Notes: generated by a model not told the origin, from the letters alone. A stretch of DNA of 64,000 nucleotides from PALSA-693 sp963834725 (GCA_963834725.1 CAWICN010000001.1:1922001-1986000); one strand, 5' to 3'; shown: positions 25,299-34,766, numbered from the stretch's first letter. Numbers and translations are program-made.

Positions 25299-25883
25299 GT
25301 GGCCGACGGGCGAGTTGTCGAAGGCGGCGAGGGAACGGATCCGAGTCTGCCGCAACGTCTCTCGGCAGCTGAGCAGGCCCTGCTCGACCTGCGAATCGTC
25401 CTGGTGAACGGCGACGTCGACCACGCCAAGTCGGCCGCGATCGTCGCCTCACTGATGGCCCTCGAGGCCTTCGGGGACGAGCCGGTGGAGATGCGGATAA
25501 GTGCCGGGTCGGACTCGCTCGACGTGGCTCTCGCCTTGATCGACACAGTCGACGCATTGCGAGTGGCCGTCAACGGGACGGTGACCGGAACCGTCGGCGG
25601 GACCATGGTTGGCGTCCTGGCCGTGTGCCGTCACCGGCGCATCGGCGCGCACGGCCACATTCACCTCCACGAACCGCGGGCGGAGTTCATTGGGGTGGCC
25701 AGCCAACTTCACCGACAGGCCGTCGACATGCAAGAGCGGCTCGAGAGCTTCGTCCGCCGGATAGCCGAGGCCACGGGCCAGGCCTTCGAGCACGTGGAGG
25801 CCGACCTGCGCTCCGGACTCCATCTCGACGCGGCCGGGGCCGTCGCCTACGGGCTTGCGGACGAGATCGTCGGTCGGAACTAG
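25299..25883 (+). CDS. ClpP/crotonase-fold serine-protease-like protein, probable inactive
   Basis: 194 residues, length and strand order of ClpP: RIVLVNGDVDHAKSAAIVASLMALEAF, then MRISAGSDSLDVALALIDTV, and IGAHGHIHLHEPRAEF for the His region. Where active ClpP has GxAASM with the nucleophilic Ser, this protein has TVGGTM, so Thr102 occupies the Ser position; His124 is kept. This recalls ClpR/ClpP-like pseudo-subunits. No clpX or second clpP is nearby. Start GTG 25299 without a clear ribosome site. Confidence 0.75.
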   Translation: MADGRVVEGGEGTDPSLPQRLSAAEQALLDLRIVLVNGDVDHAKSAAIVASLMALEAFGDEPVEMRISAGSDSLDVALALIDTVDALRVAVNGTVTGTVGGTMVGVLAVCRHRRIGAHGHIHLHEPRAEFIGVASQLHRQAVDMQERLESFVRRIAEATGQAFEHVEADLRSGLHLDAAGAVAYGLADEIVGRN

Positions 25884-25912
25884 CCGGCGACCTGCCCTCC
25901 GCTGGCGCCGGC
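25883..25912 (+). terminator. Possible terminator after the ClpP-like gene
   Basis: GCCGGCG (25883-25889) and CGCCGGC (25906-25912) can pair over 7 bp with a 16-base loop at the stop codon. Confidence 0.35.
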
Positions 25913-26083
25913 CGCAAATACCAGCCCAACGAATCGACAAGTTGCGGGACGCTCTGGTTCTGAAACGGAGTTGAGGTTCAGGACGGCATCGAGGTATTCG
26001 AGCAGCCAAACGGAGGGTTCGCGAGTGGGACCCACGGCGTCAGAGCATGAGATCATGCTCGGGCTAGAGTCTCCGAGGTATTC

Positions 26084-26986
26084 ATGAGCGCTGATATTCC
26101 CCCGTTCTTCGCCCACCGGCTTCAATCTCGCCCGAGCCTGACGGCGGAGGCGGTGACGATGGCTCGCGCCCTCGAGCACCTCAAGCCGGCGGCCGAGCGC
26201 GTCATTGACGACCCCTGGGCGCAGCTCTTCCTCTCACCGCCAGCACGACGGGCCCTGGCCGCGTGGTCCGGCAACCTGACCGGACGCGTCCCTCGACGTC
26301 TGGGTACCACCGGAACTACGTACGTGCCGCTGCGGCACCGGTTCATCGATGACCACCTGATTGCGGCCCTCGACGCCGGCGTGGCCCAAGTCGTAGTGCT
26401 TGGCGCCGGCTATGACACGCGCGCATATCGGTTCATAGACAAGCTCGAGGGACGTCCGGTGTTCGAAGTCGACCTCGCGACGATCAGCCGGGCCAAGGCG
26501 GCCACGATAGCCCGCCACTCCAACCAGTTCCCCAAACCGAACCTCGTCCGGGTTGAGATCGACTTCGAGACCCAGGCGCTCGCTGACGTCCTCCCCGAAC
26601 ATGGCCTCAGGCTCGGGGCTGCCACCTTCTTCATCTGGGAGGGCGTCCCCATGTACCTCACTCGGGCCGCGGTCAAGGTAACCCTCGACGCTGCGCACGA
26701 TCTGAGCGGCGACGGTTCGCAGATCGCCCAGGACATGTGGCACCTCGTCGACGACCCTAGCCCACTCGGCACGGCCCGGCGGAGTGCACCCACCGCGCTG
26801 AGCCTTATCGGCGAGCCCGTCACCTTCGGAGTGCACCCCGAGGACTACGACCATTTCCTCACACAGCACGGATTCCGGATTGTGGACCTCGCGCTCGCAT
26901 CGCAGCTGCAAGCTCGATATGCACCAGGCTCCCCCACCGTGGTCGACGACTCGATGTACGTCCTCACCGCGGCACGCATCCCCTGA
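26084..26986 (+). CDS. LCMT-type class I SAM-dependent methyltransferase
   Basis: 300 residues of the leucine-carboxyl-methyltransferase-like actinobacterial family (Pfam Methyltransf_18/LCMT, the 'putative SAM methyltransferase' paralogs of mycobacteria). Characteristic segments: SLTAEAVTMARALEH, RVIDDPWAQLFL, the RHRFIDDHL helix, the SAM loop VVVLGAGYDTRAYRF, FEVDLATISRAKA, and the late FIWEGVPMYL. Members have been linked to polyketide or lipid methylation; substrate unknown here. Start ATG 26084 has only a weak AGGTAT upstream. Standalone gene. Confidence 0.88.
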   Translation: MSADIPPFFAHRLQSRPSLTAEAVTMARALEHLKPAAERVIDDPWAQLFLSPPARRALAAWSGNLTGRVPRRLGTTGTTYVPLRHRFIDDHLIAALDAGVAQVVVLGAGYDTRAYRFIDKLEGRPVFEVDLATISRAKAATIARHSNQFPKPNLVRVEIDFETQALADVLPEHGLRLGAATFFIWEGVPMYLTRAAVKVTLDAAHDLSGDGSQIAQDMWHLVDDPSPLGTARRSAPTALSLIGEPVTFGVHPEDYDHFLTQHGFRIVDLALASQLQARYAPGSPTVVDDSMYVLTAARIP

Positions 26987-27299
26987 TCAGAACCGATCGA
27001 ATCCTGTTTGTGTCAGAGTCCTGGTTCTGGGCGCGTTGAAGCGGGTGAGGTTCCGGGCGTCTACCGTGAGCGGGGCGAGGGCCTGGTGACAGGCGCCCGG
27101 GCGGGTGAGGCCGAGAGTTCCGCTGTTAGCGTCCGGCTCGCCCGGCGAGCAAAGGTCGGAAGGATGCGCCGGCAGGAGATCGCAGCCCCGAGGCGAGGGT
27201 CGCCGGGCGCGGACGATGGAGTTCCGTGGCAACCGGGCAGTAGGTCGGTGCGGGCTCTTCGTCGGCAGATCGTCAGTCAGGTCGAATCGGGACTGACCC
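26987..27299. other. 313-bp convergent intergenic region
   Basis: Between the methyltransferase and the convergent CoA-transferase gene. I see no gene, repeat or strong terminator; GC-rich throughout. Confidence 0.5.
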
Positions 27300-28574
27300 T
27301 CACCATTGCGGCTGGTCGGTCACGTCGAGCGTGACGGCCTCGTCGTCGGGCTCGTCGAGGCTGGGCGGTCCGACTACGCCGGCAGCAGCCAACGCGGACA
27401 CTTCCCCGGGCGTCAGACCTGCGCCCTCCAACACCTCCGCCGTGTGCTGGCCGATCTCAGGCGCGAGCCCACGCGGCCCGATGGCGACGCCATCGATGTG
27501 TACCGGGACGGCCACCGTGCGGAAGGCGCCGCCCGAGGGGTGCTCGACGGCAGGGAACAGGCCGGCCGCCGCCGCTTGGGGATCCGAGGCCAGCTCGCTG
27601 ATGGTTGACGCCGGTCCCCAGATCAGCCCGGCGTCATCGAAGATCCGCCCCCAGTCGTCGCGTGACCGGGTGGCGAACTCGGCGTCCATGAGATCGATCA
27701 GCGTCGGCATGTTGTCGAAGCGGCTCTTGGGTGTATCGAAGCGCGCATCGGTGAGCCACTCCACATGGCCGAAGGCTTCGCAGAACCGGGGCCACCAGTG
27801 CAGCTCGGGCATGGTGAGGAGGATCCACAGGCCATCGCCGCAGAGGAAACGGTTCGCCAGCGGCGAGATCAGATGGTGGCGGTCGCGTTTGGTCGGCTCA
27901 CGGCCGTCGATAAGTACAGCGGACAGATCCGTGGCTATGGTCCAGGCCGCAGTCCCGAGCAGGCTAGCGTCGACCGCCCGCCCTTCACCGGAATGTTCAA
28001 CCAGGCGCAAGGCGGCCAGGATGCCCAGAGCAAGGGCCAGGCCGGCGGTGTGGTCGCCCTGCGCGGGCCGGGGCATGGGAGCAACCATGCCGGGATCGGT
28101 CATGGCGGCGGCGACCCCGCCGCGACCGAAGAAGGCGGTGACGTCATAGCCCGGGCGCAGGACGTCGGGCCCACTCATGCCGTACCCGGTGAAGGTGGCA
28201 TGCACGAGCCGCGGGTTGACGCCGCGCAGGGTCGGCCAGTCGAGGCCGTAGCGCCGTTGGCGGTGGAGAAGCAGGTTGCACAGGAAGACGTCGGCCCGGG
28301 CCACCAGCCGCTGCACGAGATCGGCCCCGTCCGGGGTGTCGAGGGCAATGGCCACCGACTTCTTGCCCCGGTTGTCCACGAGAAAGCCGTAATCGAGGTT
28401 TGGCATGCCCCGGGGCGGCTTCGGTGGCCGTGTCATGCCCCGCCACGTGTCGCCCCGCAGCGGTTCCACCTTGACCACGTCGGCACCAAAGTCGGAAAGG
28501 ATCGCGCCGGCGCTCGGCGCGGCCACGAAGTTGGTTACCTCGACCACCCGGATGTCCGACAGCGGCGCTTCCAT
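27300..28574 (-). CDS. CaiB/BaiF (family III) CoA-transferase
   Basis: 424 residues from ATG 28574, which follows AAGGGGG on the minus strand; the frame is open to 28622 but adds only hydrophilic sequence. Motifs: IRVVEVTNFVAAPSAGAILSDFGADVVKVEP, VDNRGKKSVAIALDTPDGADLV, and QGDHTAGLALALGIL holding the catalytic Asp, followed by SGEGRAVDASL and the C-terminal domain. It transfers CoA between carboxylic acids and, unlike the 10150..11355 protein, has the Asp. No neighbour indicates the substrate. Confidence 0.9.
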   Translation of the reverse strand: MEAPLSDIRVVEVTNFVAAPSAGAILSDFGADVVKVEPLRGDTWRGMTRPPKPPRGMPNLDYGFLVDNRGKKSVAIALDTPDGADLVQRLVARADVFLCNLLLHRQRRYGLDWPTLRGVNPRLVHATFTGYGMSGPDVLRPGYDVTAFFGRGGVAAAMTDPGMVAPMPRPAQGDHTAGLALALGILAALRLVEHSGEGRAVDASLLGTAAWTIATDLSAVLIDGREPTKRDRHHLISPLANRFLCGDGLWILLTMPELHWWPRFCEAFGHVEWLTDARFDTPKSRFDNMPTLIDLMDAEFATRSRDDWGRIFDDAGLIWGPASTISELASDPQAAAAGLFPAVEHPSGGAFRTVAVPVHIDGVAIGPRGLAPEIGQHTAEVLEGAGLTPGEVSALAAAGVVGPPSLDEPDDEAVTLDVTDQPQW

Positions 28575-28984
28575 CTCGGACCCCCTTGCCTGCTTCGTTT
28601 CGACCTCACCCTCCTGCGTCATCGGCGGCCATCACCCCCCGGATGCCTCCCTTTTCACCAAATGAGCCCCGAGTCACCCTGCGGGACCCTGGCGACCGTC
28701 GACGATACCGAATCCTACTGCGGCCGCAGTGGGCTCGGCCGAGGCTCGTCGCGCCGGCCGGGCCCCGGTCCGCCCTGCCCCATACGGATCGCCGGAAGCG
28801 TCCCGGAATCCCGACTTCGAGGTGTCCGCAGTCGCCGGGTGGGCGGGATGGTCTTCGACCACAACGCCGACCACGAAGCGGTTGCCAAGCGTCCCCGAAT
28901 AGTCGATCTGAGCGGATAACGCCCCTTTGGCCAACCGTTAACTGCCGCCAGCTGATCAGATGGCTACGAGCGCCGCCGAACCGA
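28575..28984. other. 410-bp region between CoA-transferase and transporter
   Basis: The minus-strand frame 28674-28934 (86 codons, with YSGTLGNRFVVGVVVEDHP) is mildly protein-like but has no ribosome site and a low-complexity Arg/Ala-rich end; I do not call it. No repeats seen. Confidence 0.35.
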
Positions 28985-31351
28985 TCAGCCCATCGTTTCG
29001 GGATCGGCGATCAACTCGTAGTGCGGGTTCAGGATGGCCAGCTGTCCTTTCCAGGCTCCGACCCTTCCCTCGCCGACCAGCTTGACGCCCTGCTGTATTC
29101 CAGGGATGCGCCGCCGACCCTGGAACACCAGCAGGATGGCCCCGCTCGGATCAACGAGGGTGCACTCCAGGATGGCGGTGGCGGCCGCGGTTGGCACGCG
29201 GATCGACTTGACGCGGCCCGCCACCCGGACCTGGTCACGCCAGTTGGCCTCGCCTATGGGCGTCGTCCCCGCCACCTTGGGCGTCGACACGACCTCCCGC
29301 AGCGCCTCTGGCCGGATCCGCTCCCGCCTGGTTGTTCGTCCGTCCGCCAACTGGAAGGGCACGATGGTGGCATTGGCGTGGGGGAGCTCGGACACCACAG
29401 CGGCGATACGGTCGGCGCTGCGATCGTGTAACAGCCGCTGCCAGCCGGTGGCGTAGGCCCGGCGGGGCAACAGGATCGTCAGTTCGGTCCCGCCGTCGGC
29501 GAGGGTCTCGGCCGCCAGTTCGAGCGCCGCCCGGGCTAGCCGCCGGTCGGGGCAGTCGATGATGTCGAGCGGCAGGCTCGACAGGCCTAGCCGGCTCCAG
29601 TCGGTTTCCAGGGTTTGGGCGTCCTTCGGGTCCACAGCGAAGTGCACAGCGCGCAGCTGGTCCGGGTTGAGCGTGCGCGCGTACTGGATGGCCCGGGCCG
29701 TCGCCAGGTCCAGCCGGTCCACGAGCACGATGACCACGTGCCGGCGCAGCACTGGCACCTCGCACGCCTGAGGCGCTTCCGTCTCGAGTTCGGTCGTCTC
29801 GGCCGTGTACTGGCGGTGCAGACGGATCAGAAGGAAGTACAGGATGGGTCCGGCGAGGACTACCAGCCAGGCGCCCTCCACGAACTTGAACACGGCAAAG
29901 ATGAGCACCACCAGCGCCGACAACACGGCGGCGAAGCCGTTGATCCACTGCCGCCATTTCCATCCGGATTCTCGGGTCGTGCGGTGGTACTTGACCATCC
30001 CCGCTCCGGCCATGGTGAATCCGGTGAACACACCGATGGCGTACAAGGCCACCAGGGCGGTGAGGTTGGCGTGAGTGCCGACTACCAGAGCTATCCCGAC
30101 GATGGCCAGCACGAGGATGCCGTTGGAGAAGGCCAGGCGATGGCCCCGACGGGTGAGCTGACGGGGCAAGAACGAGTCCTCGGCGACGAAGCTGGCGAGG
30201 TAGGGGAAGCCGTTGAAGCTGGTGTTCCCGCCGGTGAAAAGGATCAGCATGGTGGCTATCAGCACCAGGTCTCGCGCCACCCGTCCCGGGCCGTGGACTG
30301 CGAACACCCAGCCGGCGACCTGGGCGATCACCGTCGGCGAGCCGGCGGTGTAGGGGGCCGCATGAGAAAAGTGGGCCAGCAGCGTCACCCCGAGCACCAG
30401 TGCCCCGAGGATGGAGCTCATCACGACCAGTGTGATGCGCCCATTGCGGGCCTCCGGGCGGCGGAAGGCGCCTATCGAATTGGAGATAGCCTCCAACCCG
30501 GTCAGGGACGAGCCTCCGTTGGCGATGCCGCGCAGGATCGCTGTGATGGCGGCGAACTCGGTCAGCCCGGAGTGGCTTCCGAACGGGATCATGCCGGCCG
30601 TATGGGCCAGCTGGGCCTGGGCGTGGCCCGTCGCTTGCTTGATCAGCCCCACGACGATAGTGGTGCCCAGGGCGAAGATGAAGAAATAGGTGGGCAGGGC
30701 GAACGCCTTCGCCCCCTCCCTGATCCCCCGCAGGTTGCCGTAGCAGAGGATCACGATCACGCCGACGGTTATGGGAACCGTGTAGGACGTGAGCGGCGGG
30801 ATCAACGACGTCAACGCGTCGGTACCGGCCGTGCACTGCACGGCCACGGTGACCGTGTAGTCGATGAGGAGGGCCACAGCGGCGATCTGGGCCACGTTGG
30901 GGCCGAAGTTGTCACGCGCCACGACGTAGGACCCGCCGGCCTTGGTGTAGACCTTGATGACTTCCAGGTACGACAGGGTGACGAAGATCAAGATGCCCAG
31001 GATCACGAACGTGATGGGCACGACCAGTGCGAAGGCGGCCAGGCCGAACCACGGCACCAGCTGGGTCAGCATCTGCTCGGTGCCGTAGGCCGACGACGAG
31101 ATCATGTCGGGGGCCAGGACTCCGAGACCGGCTGCCTTCCCCAGGCGTTCTTGCGCCTGGCGTTCGGTGGCAATCGGCGGGCCGAGCAGCGCGTTCTTGA
31201 TGCGATAGCGGACCGTCTCGGGTAGTCGAACCGCGTCAGGACTCGGCAGGGCTTCGGGAGCCACCTTCCGCCCGACCGCCCTCGATGGCGGCCGTTCGGA
31301 GAACGCGGTCGACTGACGCTGGGGCGCTGGTGAAGGGTTCGGGTCTGCCAT
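28985..31351 (-). CDS. APC-superfamily (KimA-like) transporter with USP-like and OB-fold tails
   Basis: 788 residues from ATG 31351; the frame upstream to 31723 overlaps the next gene. Residues ~100-520 form about 12 helices of the APC fold: ISSSAYGTEQML, YVVARDNFGPNVAQIAAVALLIDYTVTV, YGNLRGIREGAKAFALPTYFF, GLEAISNSIGAF. This is the K+/H+ symporter KimA branch. A cytosolic USP-like domain follows (~545-690; VVIVLVDRLDLATARAIQYA), which in KimA binds cyclic di-AMP. The last ~85 residues are an OB-fold (QVRVAGRVKSIRV, CTLVDPSGAILLVFQGRR, GVKLVGEGRVGAWKGQLAIL). Lies 8 bp after the DUF4118 gene in an operon. The OB-fold is not part of ordinary KimA. Confidence 0.85.
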   Translation of the reverse strand: MADPNPSPAPQRQSTAFSERPPSRAVGRKVAPEALPSPDAVRLPETVRYRIKNALLGPPIATERQAQERLGKAAGLGVLAPDMISSSAYGTEQMLTQLVPWFGLAAFALVVPITFVILGILIFVTLSYLEVIKVYTKAGGSYVVARDNFGPNVAQIAAVALLIDYTVTVAVQCTAGTDALTSLIPPLTSYTVPITVGVIVILCYGNLRGIREGAKAFALPTYFFIFALGTTIVVGLIKQATGHAQAQLAHTAGMIPFGSHSGLTEFAAITAILRGIANGGSSLTGLEAISNSIGAFRRPEARNGRITLVVMSSILGALVLGVTLLAHFSHAAPYTAGSPTVIAQVAGWVFAVHGPGRVARDLVLIATMLILFTGGNTSFNGFPYLASFVAEDSFLPRQLTRRGHRLAFSNGILVLAIVGIALVVGTHANLTALVALYAIGVFTGFTMAGAGMVKYHRTTRESGWKWRQWINGFAAVLSALVVLIFAVFKFVEGAWLVVLAGPILYFLLIRLHRQYTAETTELETEAPQACEVPVLRRHVVIVLVDRLDLATARAIQYARTLNPDQLRAVHFAVDPKDAQTLETDWSRLGLSSLPLDIIDCPDRRLARAALELAAETLADGGTELTILLPRRAYATGWQRLLHDRSADRIAAVVSELPHANATIVPFQLADGRTTRRERIRPEALREVVSTPKVAGTTPIGEANWRDQVRVAGRVKSIRVPTAAATAILECTLVDPSGAILLVFQGRRRIPGIQQGVKLVGEGRVGAWKGQLAILNPHYELIADPETMG

Positions 31352-31359
31352 CTGGCGAT

Positions 31360-32100
31360 CTACGACTCTCGCCTCGTCCGAGCTCCGGCCAGGATGGCGG
31401 CGACGTCGCTCGCCAGCGCGGCGGCGACCAGCCGGCGCTCCAGCGGTACGACCAGCCCCGGGGTTGGCGTCAGGGCGAACCTCCCGTAGGACTGCGACCC
31501 GTACTCGACCGGCAGATCTACCACCCGACCGGGCAGGTTGGGCCAACGGCGGCCGGCCAGCACCACGCTGCCGTCCCGGCGCAGGATGGCGGCCTTGCCG
31601 CTCGGGGGCGACGGGTCGTACTCGCAGGCCCGCACACCCAGAACGTCGGCCAGCAAACCTTCGACGTGGGTGATGGCGAGGCGAGGCTCGGCCCCTTCCG
31701 CCATCATCCGCGACACCAGGCACAGCTCGGCGAGGTAGCTCGACTGTTCAGCCGCCCGCCGGCGGCTGCGCCTTCCCCGCGCCATCAGTTCGGTCACCAC
31801 CAGGCCCACCAGGAACAGCAGGACGGTCGTATCTATGTCCTGTCTCCGGGTGATGCTCAGGCGTTCGTATGGGCTGGTCAGGAAGAAATCGAACAAGAGG
31901 CCGGCCGACAGCGCGGCCAGGACACCAGAAAGGTGGTCTCCTAACGCGGCCACAGCGACGATGACTACGACCACGATCAGCGCCGCTTCGGTGTTGGGCA
32001 TCGACGTGTGGAAAGGGAACAAAACCACCGCGATGGCCAGCGGGAGCACAAACGCGGCCAGGCGAGCGAAAGAGTTCATGGCGAGATCATGATGCCGCAT
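31360..32100 (-). CDS. DUF4118 membrane protein without kinase domain
   Basis: 246 residues. Four hydrophobic helices (LAAFVLPLAIAVVLFPF, EAALIVVVVIVAVAALGD, GVLAALSAGLLFDFFLTSPYE, TTVLLFLVGLVVTELMARGRR) make the KdpD-type DUF4118 module including the typical FDFFLTSPYERL turn; a ~110-residue GAF-like cytosolic part follows (HVEGLLADVLGV, AILRRDGSVVLAGRRWP). There is no histidine-kinase domain. It precedes the transporter in a two-gene operon and faces a second DUF4118 gene across a 254-bp gap. It may sense or tune K+ uptake; that is inference. A GTG/ATG choice at the 5' end is open (ATG 32100 or ATG 32079). Confidence 0.78.
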   Translation of the reverse strand: MRHHDLAMNSFARLAAFVLPLAIAVVLFPFHTSMPNTEAALIVVVVIVAVAALGDHLSGVLAALSAGLLFDFFLTSPYERLSITRRQDIDTTVLLFLVGLVVTELMARGRRSRRRAAEQSSYLAELCLVSRMMAEGAEPRLAITHVEGLLADVLGVRACEYDPSPPSGKAAILRRDGSVVLAGRRWPNLPGRVVDLPVEYGSQSYGRFALTPTPGLVVPLERRLVAAALASDVAAILAGARTRRES

Positions 32101-32354
32101 TCGAAGCCCCGCAAGGAGGCCGCGGCCTCCGTACCCGAACTCGCCGCCCCGAGACGAGCTGAGGACCCTGGTGCGACGGGCGCTATTGCCATTAGAAAAT
32201 AGGTGAGGACGGCGAAGCTTCCGGATTCCTGGCCGCGCCCGGTCAGTAACCCAAAGATATCCGACCCAGCAGCAGGCATACGGTTACGAGACCCCGGCTG
32301 CTTTGCCGCGGGGGCAAGCGTAGGGACGCCACCCCGGGGCGGTATCGTCGGACT

Positions 32355-33197
32355 GTGACCGACCTGCGCTTGACCTGGGCCAGGCTGGTCCTCGCCGCTG
32401 CGCTCCCCCTGGCCGTGTCTGCAGCCTGGATCCCCCTTCGGGAGAGACTGCCCAACACCGACCTGGCCCTACTACTCGTCGTCGTCATCGGGACAGTCGG
32501 ATGGATGGCCGGTACCAGGGCTGCGCTCATCTCAGCGATGGCCGCTGCGGTGACCTTCGATCTTTTGGACACCCACCCCTACGGGACGCTAACCATGTCC
32601 CGAGGCGTGGACATCACCACCGCCCTGATCCTCCTGGCAACCGGATTGCTCGTCGGGGCCGGGGCGGCCCGGCTGGCCCAATACCGAACCGCCCAAGACC
32701 ACCGGGCTGACGCCCTGGCAGTCGTGATGGAAGCCTCCGGCCTGGTGGCAATCGGGGAAGAACACCGACTCATCATCGGGGCGCTCGGAGCGGAACTGCA
32801 CAGAGCCCTCGAACTGATTGCTACCGAGTTTCAGGCCTGGCCGCCCGACGGGACACGACCATCGGTCGCCCGCGACGGCCGCCTCATCGGCCTTCTCACC
32901 CCACTCACCAGGGACGACCCGCCGCAGATCGACCTTCCCATCTGGTGCCAGGGGCAGGTAATAGCCCACTACCGGCTGACCCTGGGTCCGAAGACACCCT
33001 CCCGCGACGAGCTACGTGTCGCGCTCAGTCTCGCTGACCAAGCTGGTGCCGCCCTGTCCACCTCCGACCACCATCCTCCGCCGCCACCCGGACGGTCTGC
33101 ACGCCTGCGCCTCCTGCCGAGTGGTCGCGTAGCAGACACCTGTGGCGCCGATGCCATTCGCCCGGAGGGCCCGGGCAGCACGCAAGGCTCGGTATAA
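32355..33197 (+). CDS. Second DUF4118 membrane protein without kinase domain
   Basis: 280 residues. Same architecture as the divergent 31360..32100 gene: helices LVLAAALPLAVSAAWIPL, LALLLVVVIGTVGWMAG, AALISAMAAAVTFDLLDTHPYG, ALILLATGLLVGAGAARLAQ, then a GAF-like region (AVVMEASGLVAIGEEHRLI; RDGRLIGLLTPL) and a Pro-rich tail. No kinase. Start GTG 32355 follows no clear Shine-Dalgarno. Paralogous DUF4118 proteins back-to-back around a transporter suggest a paired regulatory function, not yet described to my knowledge. Confidence 0.75.
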   Translation: MTDLRLTWARLVLAAALPLAVSAAWIPLRERLPNTDLALLLVVVIGTVGWMAGTRAALISAMAAAVTFDLLDTHPYGTLTMSRGVDITTALILLATGLLVGAGAARLAQYRTAQDHRADALAVVMEASGLVAIGEEHRLIIGALGAELHRALELIATEFQAWPPDGTRPSVARDGRLIGLLTPLTRDDPPQIDLPIWCQGQVIAHYRLTLGPKTPSRDELRVALSLADQAGAALSTSDHHPPPPPGRSARLRLLPSGRVADTCGADAIRPEGPGSTQGSV

Positions 33198-33411
33198 CGA
33201 TTCGGCCTGCTCCACAACCTCGGCCCGTTCGGCGGAACCTGGCCCTATCCGAGCGGCTATGAGACGTGGCCGGCATTTGTGTATATGACCGGGGCGAGAA
33301 TTCAGGATTGGGGAACAGGTCGCCAGCGTGACTGGAGCGGCATGGGAGATCATCGGGGGGCGCCGCTATGATCGAAGGCGACGGATGGATCCGCGACCAG
33401 GGGAGAACGAG

Positions 33412-34533
33412 ATGAGAACACGGGGTGCTGTCATCACCAAGGCGCCGGGCACCTACGAGGTCATCGACATCGAGCTGGACGAGCCCCGGCAAGGTGAGCT
33501 GCTGGTGAAGATGGCGGCCTCGGGTCTGTGCCATTCGGACGACCACATCGCCACCGGGGACATCCCGGTTGGGGTCTACCCCTTCTGCGGAGGCCACGAG
33601 GGCGCCGGGGTGGTGGAGAAAGTGGGTCCGAACACCGTCGGGTACGAGGTGGGCGACCATGTCATCTTCTCCTTCGTGCCCGGCTGCGGCCGGTGCCGGT
33701 GGTGCGCCTCGGGCCTGCAGAACCTGTGCGATCTCGGCGCCGGTGCGCTCAGCGGGGGTCGCCTCGAAGATCCGACCAGTTTCCGGCTGCACACCGTCGA
33801 CGGCGATCCGGTCGGCCAGATGGCTGGTATCTCGACCTTCGCGGAGCACACGGTGGTGAGCCTGGCGTCGGCGGTCAAGATCGAGAAGGATCTGCCGCTG
33901 GAGAAAGTGTGCCTGCTCGGCTGTGGGGTGGGTACCGGGTGGGGCTCGGCGGTCAACTCGGCCCAGGTCGGTCCGGGTGACACCGTCATCATCATGGGCG
34001 TCGGTGGCGTCGGCATCAACGCGGTGCAGGGGGCGGCCCTGGCCGGCGCTTCCAATGTCATCGCGGTGGACCCGGTGGAGCTCAAGCGGGAGAAGGCCCT
34101 CCAGCTGGGCGCCACCCATGCCTTCGCCGACATCGCCGAGGCCGACGAGTTCGCCAAGAGCGTGACCAACGGTCAGGGGGCCGATTCGGCCATCGTGACC
34201 GTGGGGGTGACCAAGGGCGAGCACGTGGGCCAGGCCTTCGCGGCCATCCGCAAGGCCGGCACGGTGGTGGTCAGCGGGGTCGGTAACTTCGAGGAGGTCG
34301 GCATCCCGGTCGCGCTCAGCGAGCTGACCCTGTACCAGAAGCGGATCCAGGGCGCCCTGTTCGGGGCGTCCAACCCCAGCTCCGACATCCTGCGCCAGGC
34401 CCAGATGTACCGGGACGGCAAGATCAAGCTGGACGAGCTGATCACCACCACCTACACCCTCGACCAGATCGCCCAGGGCTACGAGGACATGCACGCCGGC
34501 AAAAACATCCGCGGCGTCATCGTTTACGCTTGA
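33412..34533 (+). CDS. Zinc alcohol dehydrogenase, NDMA-dependent type
   Basis: 373 residues from ATG 33412 (frame upstream to 33328 not convincing). Medium-chain dehydrogenase: catalytic zinc ligands in SGLCHSDDH and GGHEGAGVVEKVG, structural zinc CGRCRWCASGLQNLC (four Cys), Rossmann motif GVGGVGINAVQ. The FRLHTVDGDPVGQMAGISTFAEHTVV segment and 'SDILRQAQMYRDGKIKLDELIT' match the group with tightly bound NAD that needs N,N-dimethyl-4-nitrosoaniline or the mycofactocin system. Mycofactocin genes are not in this window. It oxidises primary alcohols in the cytoplasm. Confidence 0.9.
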   Translation: MRTRGAVITKAPGTYEVIDIELDEPRQGELLVKMAASGLCHSDDHIATGDIPVGVYPFCGGHEGAGVVEKVGPNTVGYEVGDHVIFSFVPGCGRCRWCASGLQNLCDLGAGALSGGRLEDPTSFRLHTVDGDPVGQMAGISTFAEHTVVSLASAVKIEKDLPLEKVCLLGCGVGTGWGSAVNSAQVGPGDTVIIMGVGGVGINAVQGAALAGASNVIAVDPVELKREKALQLGATHAFADIAEADEFAKSVTNGQGADSAIVTVGVTKGEHVGQAFAAIRKAGTVVVSGVGNFEEVGIPVALSELTLYQKRIQGALFGASNPSSDILRQAQMYRDGKIKLDELITTTYTLDQIAQGYEDMHAGKNIRGVIVYA

Positions 34534-34766
34534 CCGCTCCTTCGCTCGGACCGCTCCCGGCGGCCGGGATGGTGGCCGCCGCCCGTGACGTCCTCGCCCG
34601 CGCGACGTCGATATCGCAGCCGCCCTTGCCGCCGGACGCAGCGTGCTGCTCGAAGCGGCAATGAGGATAGCTAGTGGGCGCTAGCCCGGCTGCCCCGATC
34701 AGCCGCCACGCCGGATCAGCCGCGAGTTTCTCAGTACGCCGGGCGTCGAGTACTGCTCGCCCTTGC

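Noticed and set aside
29235..30836. 533-codon minus frame and 536-codon plus frame across the transporter
   Set aside because: Both are shadows; transporter frame has membrane helices and motifs.
32101..32354. Cyclic di-AMP (ydaO-type) riboswitch in front of the transporter operon
   Set aside because: Looked for because of the transporter type; I cannot match the conserved core on either strand, only GC-rich hairpins.
33025..34494. 489-codon minus frame across the alcohol dehydrogenase
   Set aside because: Shadow of a confident zinc dehydrogenase.
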